A DNA stretch of 64,000 bases. It comes from Rhizobium leguminosarum. GTDB taxonomy: Bacteria > Pseudomonadota > Alphaproteobacteria > Rhizobiales > Rhizobiaceae. The stretch's first letter is position 1; the number at the start of each line of letters is the position of its first letter. The position numbers were made by a program, and so were the translations under genes. Below, one piece after another: positions 59,227 through 64,000 of the stretch. The DNA lies in the NCBI RefSeq assembly GCF_004123835.1, contig NZ_MZMU01000015.1, positions 186,001 through 250,000 on the forward strand, given 5' to 3'. The notes beneath the pieces were generated by a model. The model saw nothing but the letters and a program-made list of their open reading frames with translations, did not search any database and was not told the DNA's origin.

Positions 59227-59823
59227 ATGATGGATCAGAGAGCAGACCTGCCGCCGCGTCAACAGATCACCGATCTTAAACAGGCTGCGGAGCATATCCG
59301 CACAGCCCACCGCATCCTCGTCATGGGTTGCTCGGGCGGCGGTAAATCCACGCTGTCGCTGAAGATCGCCAAGCGCTTCGGGCTTTCCTACATTTCGCTC
59401 GACTGCGATGTTTTCTGGCTTCCCGGCTGGGCGGTGCGCGACAGGGTCGAGCAGAGAAATATCATCGCCAGCCGGATCCTCGAAGAACGTTGGATCATGG
59501 ACGGCACGAACCCGTCCTCCTTGGACATCCGGCTGCCGCGCACCGATTTCGTCGTCTGGGTCCGCATGCCGCGGCTTGTCTGCATCTGGGGCGCAATCAG
59601 CCGGTGGGCGAAATGGATCGGCCGCACTCGCCCCGAAATGGCGCCGGGCTGTATCGAGAAGGTCGATTTGGAATTCCTCCGCTTCATCTGGACCTTCGAG
59701 GAGAAATTTGCGCCGCGCCTCGTCGCGGGCATCGCCGCATATGGCCCCAACGTGCCGGTCCTTCAGCTAAAATCCCGTCGCCAGATGCGCGAGCTTCTTG
59801 ATCTTCTCGGCCGGCCCGATTAA
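59227..59823 (+). CDS. P-loop NTPase, adenylate-kinase-like / FlaR-like (paralogue 2)
   Basis: A 198-residue homologue of the preceding protein. Walker A is GCSGGGKST (about 34-42). Shared segments are YISLDCDVFWLPGW, EERWIMDGTNPSSLDIRLPRTDFVVWVRMPRL and the C-terminal FIWTFEEKFAPR, aligned along their length with paralogue 1 (ISMDRDFYWLPGW, RWIMDGTGLSSFHLRLPRAD). The N-terminus is longer by about 12 residues. It ends 9 bases before the COQ10-like start, so all may be one transcript. Confidence 0.82.
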   Translation: MMDQRADLPPRQQITDLKQAAEHIRTAHRILVMGCSGGGKSTLSLKIAKRFGLSYISLDCDVFWLPGWAVRDRVEQRNIIASRILEERWIMDGTNPSSLDIRLPRTDFVVWVRMPRLVCIWGAISRWAKWIGRTRPEMAPGCIEKVDLEFLRFIWTFEEKFAPRLVAGIAAYGPNVPVLQLKSRRQMRELLDLLGRPD

Positions 59824-59832
59824 TTGCCGCTT

Positions 59833-60285
59833 ATGCCGCAATTCGAAACGCACCGTCCCGTCCCGCACACGCCCGAGCAGATGTTCGATCTCGTCGCCGA
59901 TGTCGAGCGTTATCCGGAATTCCTGCCGCTCTGCGAAGCGCTCGCCATCAGGAGCCGCAAGGAGCGCGACGGCAAGATCCTGCTCGTCGCCGACATGACG
60001 GTCGGCTACAAGGCGATCCGGGAGACCTTCACGACGCAGGTGCTGCTGAACCGAGCCGAGCACGTCATCGAGGTCAAATATATCGATGGCCCGTTCAAAT
60101 ATCTCGACAATCGCTGGCACTTTGCCGAGATCCCGTCCGGCGGCTGCACAGTCGATTTCTTCATAGACTACGAGTTCAAGAGCCGCATCCTGGGCGCGCT
60201 GATGGGCTCGATGTTCGACCGCGCCTTCCGCATGTTCACCGAAGCTTTCGAGACCAGGGCAAACAGGATCTACACGCCGGTCTGA
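59833..60285 (+). CDS. COQ10-like / RatA-like START-domain protein
   Basis: A 150-residue SRPBCC-fold protein of the COQ10/RatA family. The opening MPQFETHRPVPHTPEQMFDLVADVERYPEFLPLCEA is the family signature, and GPFKYLDNRWHFAEI and DFFIDYEFKSRILGALMG follow. In mitochondria COQ10 binds ubiquinone and supports respiration; in E. coli the relative RatA binds the 50S subunit. In alphaproteobacteria a COQ10-like quinone role is more likely, but this is inference. ATG 59833 chosen over TTG 59824. It converges with the cinA gene, 15 bases away. Confidence 0.9.
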   Translation: MPQFETHRPVPHTPEQMFDLVADVERYPEFLPLCEALAIRSRKERDGKILLVADMTVGYKAIRETFTTQVLLNRAEHVIEVKYIDGPFKYLDNRWHFAEIPSGGCTVDFFIDYEFKSRILGALMGSMFDRAFRMFTEAFETRANRIYTPV

Positions 60286-60299
60286 TGAGCGAACCCGCG

Positions 60300-60800
60300 T
60301 CAGGCCGCATAGAGCGAGCGCACCATCTCCAGCGCCGTCCTGATCGTCGCCAGCCGGACCTCGCTGCGGCCGATATCGCCATAGAGCATTTTCCGATGGA
60401 TGAGCGTGCCGTCGCGCGATTTGGCGGCGAGATGCACAAGGCCGACCGGTTTTTCCGCCGATCCGCCGCCGGGGCCGGCAATACCGGTGACGGCGACGGC
60501 GATCTCGGCGCGCGAGCGAAAGAGGGCGCCATGCACCATCTGCCGCGCGGTTTCCTCGGAGACTGCCCCGAAGCGCAGCAGCGTTTCCGCCTGCACGCCG
60601 AGCATCTCCATCTTTGCGGTATTCGTATAGGTGACGAAGCCGCGGTCGACGACGGCGGACGAACCCGAAATCTCCGTCAGCGCCCCGGCGATCAGCCCGC
60701 CGGTGCAGGATTCGGCGGTCGAGATCATCAGCCCTGCGGCCGTAAAGTCACGGATGATCGTCTCCGCCACTGACAGGACATCGTCGGGAAAAAGGCTCAT
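60300..60800 (-). CDS. pncC: CinA-family nicotinamide-nucleotide amidohydrolase
   Basis: A 166-residue single-domain CinA C-terminal-type protein (PncC/YgaD). These enzymes deamidate nicotinamide mononucleotide in NAD recycling. Marker segments: SVAETIIRDFTAAGLMISTAESCTGGLIAGALTEISGSSAVVDRGFVTYTNTAKMEMLGV and AVAVTGIAGPGGGSAEKPVGLVHLA. It starts with ATG at 60800, overlapping the ispDF stop by one base (GGAGGAA is 3 bases before), so it is coupled to ispDF. An ATG three bases upstream is too near the ribosome binding site. Confidence 0.93.
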   Translation of the reverse strand: MSLFPDDVLSVAETIIRDFTAAGLMISTAESCTGGLIAGALTEISGSSAVVDRGFVTYTNTAKMEMLGVQAETLLRFGAVSEETARQMVHGALFRSRAEIAVAVTGIAGPGGGSAEKPVGLVHLAAKSRDGTLIHRKMLYGDIGRSEVRLATIRTALEMVRSLYAA

Positions 60801-62017
60801 CATTTCCTCCCGCGATAGACGACGGTGGCAGTCGCGATCGCCGCGATGCCTTCGCGCCGGCCGACGAAACCGATCGTCTCGTTGGTCGTCGCCTTGACCG
60901 AACAGCGCTCGATATCGATGCCGAGATAATCCGACAGTTTTGCCCGCATGGCGTCGCGATGCGGGCCGACCTTCGGTGCCTCGGCGATCAGCGAGACGTC
61001 GGCATTCATGATCGTGCCGCCGTGCTCGCGCACGATCCGGGCGGCATGCTCGATGAAGATCCGCGAGGCCGCCCCCTTCCATTGCGGGTCGGACGGCGGG
61101 AAATGATCGCCGATATCGCCGGCGCCGCAGGTGGCGAGCAGCGCGTCCGTCAACGCATGCAGCGCGACGTCGGCATCCGAGTGACCTTTCAGCTTCTGGT
61201 CGTGCGGAATGAACACGCCGCAGAGCGTCACGCCATCGCCCGCTACGAGCTGGTGCACGTCGTAGCCGTTGCCGGTGCGCACGTCTGGAAGCAGCGAAGC
61301 AGACAGCTTGTCGTCGGCCATGGCGATATCGTCCTTGACCGTCAGCTTGACGTTGTCGGCCGTGCCCTCGACGATCGTCACCGGAATGCCCAGCCATTCG
61401 GCGATCGAGGCGTCGTCGGTGAAATCGCTTCGTCCGCTTGCGGCCGCCTTCTCATGCGCCTCGAGGATCGTTTCGAAGGCGAAGGATTGCGGCGTCTGCG
61501 CCGCGTAGAGATGCTCGCGTGAAACCGTCGTCAGCACTGTGCCGGCATTGTCGGCGCGTTTCAACGTATCGGTGACCGGGATCGCCGGCAGGACCGCCTG
61601 CGCGCCAGCGTCAAGGCTCTCGGCGATGCGGTCCAGGAGATGATGGTCGAAGAACGGCCGCACCGCATCATGGATCAGCACATGGCTGATTTGCTTGTCC
61701 TTGAGGTATCTGAGGCCGGCAAGCACGGATTGCTGCCTTGTGGCGCCGCCATGCACCGTTTCGATCGGCGTTGCCGAGATGATATGGCGGAAGGCTCTCG
61801 CAAACAGCGCCTCGTCATCGGGATGGATGACGACGACGATCTCAGTTGCCGCTTCCCATGTCATGAAGTTTTCAAGCGTATGCACGATAACTGGCTTGCC
61901 GCCGATCATGCGATACTGCTTGGGGCCTTCCTTGGATGATCCTGCGCGCTCGCCGCGGCCGGCGGCAACGATGACAATTCCAGCCGATATCGGTTGCTTA
62001 GAAGGCATTTGCAGCAT
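60800..62017 (-). CDS. ispDF: Bifunctional IspD/IspF isoprenoid enzyme
   Basis: A fused enzyme of the non-mevalonate isoprenoid pathway. The N-terminal IspD half (about 1-235) adds CMP to methylerythritol phosphate, with SAGIVIVAAGRGERAGSSKEGPKQYRMIGGKP and VLIHDAVRPFF. The C-terminal IspF half (about 245-405) cyclises the product, with RTGNGYDVHQL (metal ligands), LKGHSDADVALHALTDALLATCGAGDIGDHFPPSD and FIEHAARIVREHGG. The fusion is normal in alphaproteobacteria. It supplies precursors to UppS (31.4 kb) and ubiquinone. AAGGGATTT precedes ATG 62017. Confidence 0.97.
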   Translation of the reverse strand: MLQMPSKQPISAGIVIVAAGRGERAGSSKEGPKQYRMIGGKPVIVHTLENFMTWEAATEIVVVIHPDDEALFARAFRHIISATPIETVHGGATRQQSVLAGLRYLKDKQISHVLIHDAVRPFFDHHLLDRIAESLDAGAQAVLPAIPVTDTLKRADNAGTVLTTVSREHLYAAQTPQSFAFETILEAHEKAAASGRSDFTDDASIAEWLGIPVTIVEGTADNVKLTVKDDIAMADDKLSASLLPDVRTGNGYDVHQLVAGDGVTLCGVFIPHDQKLKGHSDADVALHALTDALLATCGAGDIGDHFPPSDPQWKGAASRIFIEHAARIVREHGGTIMNADVSLIAEAPKVGPHRDAMRAKLSDYLGIDIERCSVKATTNETIGFVGRREGIAAIATATVVYRGRK

Positions 62018-62162
62018 AAATCCCTTAAATTATGCGGAATTGACCCGAGTGCTCTAACGTCTTGCTTTGGCCTTTTCCAGCATCTGCCCGAAAAATATCA
62101 ATTCCGATCCCAGCCCCCTTGGCAAGCCAGGGAATAGTGGCTAAAAATAATGCAGTTCTATT

Positions 62163-63179
62163 GTGTGCCCGAAAGATAATCATTTGATTTCCAAGGATCT
62201 CGCAGCGCCTTTCCAAATCGGACCCGTGTCCGTGCGGAACCGCGTTGTACTGGCGCCGATGTCCGGCGTCACGGATATGCCCTTCCGCGAGCTTGCCTGG
62301 CGCTTCGGCGCCGGCCTCGTCGTCACTGAGATGGTGGCAAGCCGCGAACTGGTCAACGACACGGCCGAATCCTGGTCGCGGCTGAGCGCTGCGGGCTTCC
62401 GGCCGCATATGGTGCAGCTTGCCGGACGCGAGGCGCACTGGATGGCGGAGGCGGCCAAGATCGCCGCCGATCACGGCGCCGATATCATCGACATCAACAT
62501 GGGCTGTCCGGCAAAGAAAGTGATCGGCGGTTATTCGGGTTCGGCGCTGATGCGCGACCCCGATCATGCGCTCGGTCTCATCGAGGCGACGGTCAAGGCC
62601 GTCGACATTCCCGTGACGCTGAAGATGCGCCTTGGCTGGGATGAGAATTCGATCAACGCGCCTGACATTGCGCGCCGCGCCGAGGCGGCCGGCATCCAGC
62701 TTGTGACCATTCATGGGCGCACCCGCATGCAATTCTATGAAGGTCGCGCCGATTGGGATGCGATCCGCGCGGTCCGCGAGGTGATCTCCATTCCGCTGAT
62801 CGCCAATGGCGATGTCGAAACCGCAGGCGATGCACAGGAAATACTGCGCCGCTCCGGCGCCGATGCCGTCATGATCGGCAGGGGCTGCCAGGGCAGGCCG
62901 TGGCATGCCGGCGTCATATCAGGTGCGCCCGCACCGCAATCCCTGGAGATCGCCGAGATTGCCGTCGAGCATTACCGGATGATGCTGGATTTCTACGGCG
63001 AAGCGGTGGCGATCCGCCACGCCCGCAAGCACCTTGGCTGGTATCTCCAGCGTTTCGCGCCTGATCTGTCAGGCGCTGAAAAGGCGGAGATCATGACCTC
63101 GCGCGACCCGCGCGAGGTGGCCGCGCGCCTTTACGATGCGCTGGCTGCGAATATTGTCGACAGCCGGGAGGCGGCATGA
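62163..63179 (+). CDS. dusB: tRNA-dihydrouridine synthase DusB (NifR3)
   Basis: A flavin enzyme that reduces uridines in tRNA. It was called NifR3 in rhizobia because it lies before ntrBC. Family motifs are VVLAPMSGVTDMPFRELAWRFGAGL, IDINMGCPAKKVIGGYSGSAL (catalytic Cys), VTLKMRLGWDE, VTIHGRTRMQFYEG, and AIPLIANGDVE-type GDVETAGDAQEILRRSGADAVMIGRGCQGRPW. The start is uncertain: the GTG at 62163 or the TTG at 62184 fit the family length; neither has a strong ribosome binding site. Its stop overlaps the ntrB start (ATGA), the conserved nifR3-ntrB-ntrC order. Confidence 0.93.
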   Translation: MCPKDNHLISKDLAAPFQIGPVSVRNRVVLAPMSGVTDMPFRELAWRFGAGLVVTEMVASRELVNDTAESWSRLSAAGFRPHMVQLAGREAHWMAEAAKIAADHGADIIDINMGCPAKKVIGGYSGSALMRDPDHALGLIEATVKAVDIPVTLKMRLGWDENSINAPDIARRAEAAGIQLVTIHGRTRMQFYEGRADWDAIRAVREVISIPLIANGDVETAGDAQEILRRSGADAVMIGRGCQGRPWHAGVISGAPAPQSLEIAEIAVEHYRMMLDFYGEAVAIRHARKHLGWYLQRFAPDLSGAEKAEIMTSRDPREVAARLYDALAANIVDSREAA

Positions 63180-64000
63180 CGAAGGATATGACATCTCCGT
63201 CCGATCACGCCGGCGGGACCGTCGCCATGGCCGTGCTGAACGCCATCCAGAACCCCGTCATCATGGTCGACGAATCCGGCTTCGTCGTTTTCGCCAATTG
63301 GGAGGCGGAGGCCTTCTTCGGCGCCAGCGCCTCGCATCTGGCGCGCTACCGGATTTCGACCTTCATTCCCTTCGGCAGCCCGCTGCTCGCCCTGATCGAC
63401 CAGGTGCGCGAACGCAAGGCGCCGGTCAACGAATATCGCGTCGACCTGAGTTCGCCTCGGCTCGGCCAGGATAAGCTCGTCGATCTCTACGTCGCCCCGG
63501 TGCTCAGCGAGCCCGGCGCCGTCGTCATCGTCTTTCAGGAACGGTCGATGGCCGACAAGATCGACCGACAGCTGACGCATCGCGCCGCCGCCCGCTCGGT
63601 GACCGGCCTTGCCTCGATGCTGGCGCATGAGATCAAGAACCCGCTCTCCGGCATCCGCGGCGCCGCCCAGCTGCTCGAACAATCTGCGGACGACGACGAT
63701 CGGGCGCTGACCCGGCTGATCTGCGACGAGACCGATCGCATCGTCTCGCTGGTCGACCGGATGGAAGTTTTTTCCGACGAACGACCTGTCGACCGCATGC
63801 CGGTCAACATCCATTCGGTGCTCGATCATGTGAAGGCGGTCGCCAAGGCGGGTTTTGCCCGCAACATCCGCGTCACCGAGAGTTACGACCCGTCGCTGCC
63901 GGCCGTCTATGCCAATCGCGACCAGCTCGTCCAGGTCTTCCTCAATCTGGTGAAGAACGCCGCCGAAGCGGTCGGCGATCGGCCGGACGGCGAAATCATG
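63176..64000 (+). CDS. ntrB: Nitrogen regulation sensor kinase NtrB (partial)
   Basis: The N-terminal 275 residues of the histidine kinase that, with GlnB, controls the nitrogen regulator NtrC. A PAS domain (about 15-130) has AVLNAIQNPVIMVDESGFVVFANWEAEAFFG. The dimerisation helix contains the phospho-accepting His151 (LASMLAHEIKNPLSGIRGAAQLLEQ), and the N box NRDQLVQVFLNLVKNAAEAV begins the ATPase domain. The gene runs off the window; the G boxes lie outside. Coupled to dusB by ATGA. No signal peptide or membrane segment, as expected for soluble NtrB. Confidence 0.95.
   Translation, partial: MTKDMTSPSDHAGGTVAMAVLNAIQNPVIMVDESGFVVFANWEAEAFFGASASHLARYRISTFIPFGSPLLALIDQVRERKAPVNEYRVDLSSPRLGQDKLVDLYVAPVLSEPGAVVIVFQERSMADKIDRQLTHRAAARSVTGLASMLAHEIKNPLSGIRGAAQLLEQSADDDDRALTRLICDETDRIVSLVDRMEVFSDERPVDRMPVNIHSVLDHVKAVAKAGFARNIRVTESYDPSLPAVYANRDQLVQVFLNLVKNAAEAVGDRPDGEIM

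Noticed and set aside
1..64000. tRNA, rRNA, CRISPR arrays, insertion sequences, prophage or a replication origin
   Set aside because: None was seen on either strand by reading; no transposase, integrase or evenly spaced direct repeats were noticed.

Overview
This window is a piece of an alphaproteobacterial chromosome, almost certainly Rhizobium of the R. leguminosarum / R. etli group. The evidence is: an aapJQMP general amino-acid transporter, the nifR3(dusB)-ntrB gene pair at the right edge, an E1-beta subunit of pyruvate dehydrogenase with its own lipoyl domain, a fused IspDF enzyme, LpxI instead of LpxH, an alphaproteobacterial LexA box (GTTC-N7-GTTC), a RIME-type mosaic repeat, and high-GC codon use throughout. 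No tRNA, rRNA, CRISPR array, prophage, transposase or replication origin was seen.

Layout. 1-5.3 kb is a loosely packed accessory stretch: a PEP-mutase-like enzyme, a possible orphan immunity protein, a small lipoprotein, a DUF982 protein, a tiny glycine-rich protein, a DUF3597 protein and a secreted protein built of 14-residue repeats. 5.3-9.7 kb is aapJQMP (minus strand), divergent from metC at 10 kb. 11.2-15.6 kb holds single metabolic genes (FAD monooxygenase, NDUFS6-like zinc protein, alpha/beta hydrolase, cysE, DUF3126, phasin). 15.9-18.8 kb is clpS-clpA. 18.9-22.3 kb is a minus-strand run (Dabb, HIT, GNAT, glycerophosphodiesterase, RidA), followed by eipB. 23.4-27.8 kb is a tightly coupled four-gene operon: TelA, a lipoprotein joining a solute-binding domain to a VWA domain, an XpaC-like membrane protein, and a second solute-binding-like protein. 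It is the best candidate here for an incompletely described system.

28.0-41.1 kb is a long translation and cell-envelope run, all on the plus strand: rpsB, tsf, pyrH, frr, uppS, cdsA, rseP, bamA, lpxD, fabZ, lpxA, lpxI, lpxB. It links ribosome and nucleotide supply to undecaprenyl carrier, phospholipid, outer-membrane protein and lipid A synthesis. gltA (minus) closes it. comEC and lexA then meet tail to tail, overlapping by 20 bases. 46.0-49.2 kb has a glyoxalase-like protein, kdsA (Kdo for lipid A) and eno. 49.3-58.4 kb is a pyruvate dehydrogenase block: ftsB, pdhA, pdhB, a small membrane protein, pdhC, an SGNH hydrolase, a GNAT, lpdA, two GlsB/YeaQ membrane proteins and lipA, whose lipoyl product is needed by PdhB and PdhC. 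58.4-64 kb has a RIME, two paralogous P-loop proteins, a COQ10-like protein, cinA/pncC and ispDF (minus), then dusB and a truncated ntrB.

Non-coding structure: eight good intrinsic terminators, several strong GC-rich stem-loops without a U tract between genes, two copies of a ~100-bp intergenic repeat in opposite orientation, and one RIME. All functional calls are from reading motifs and family resemblance, with no database search.
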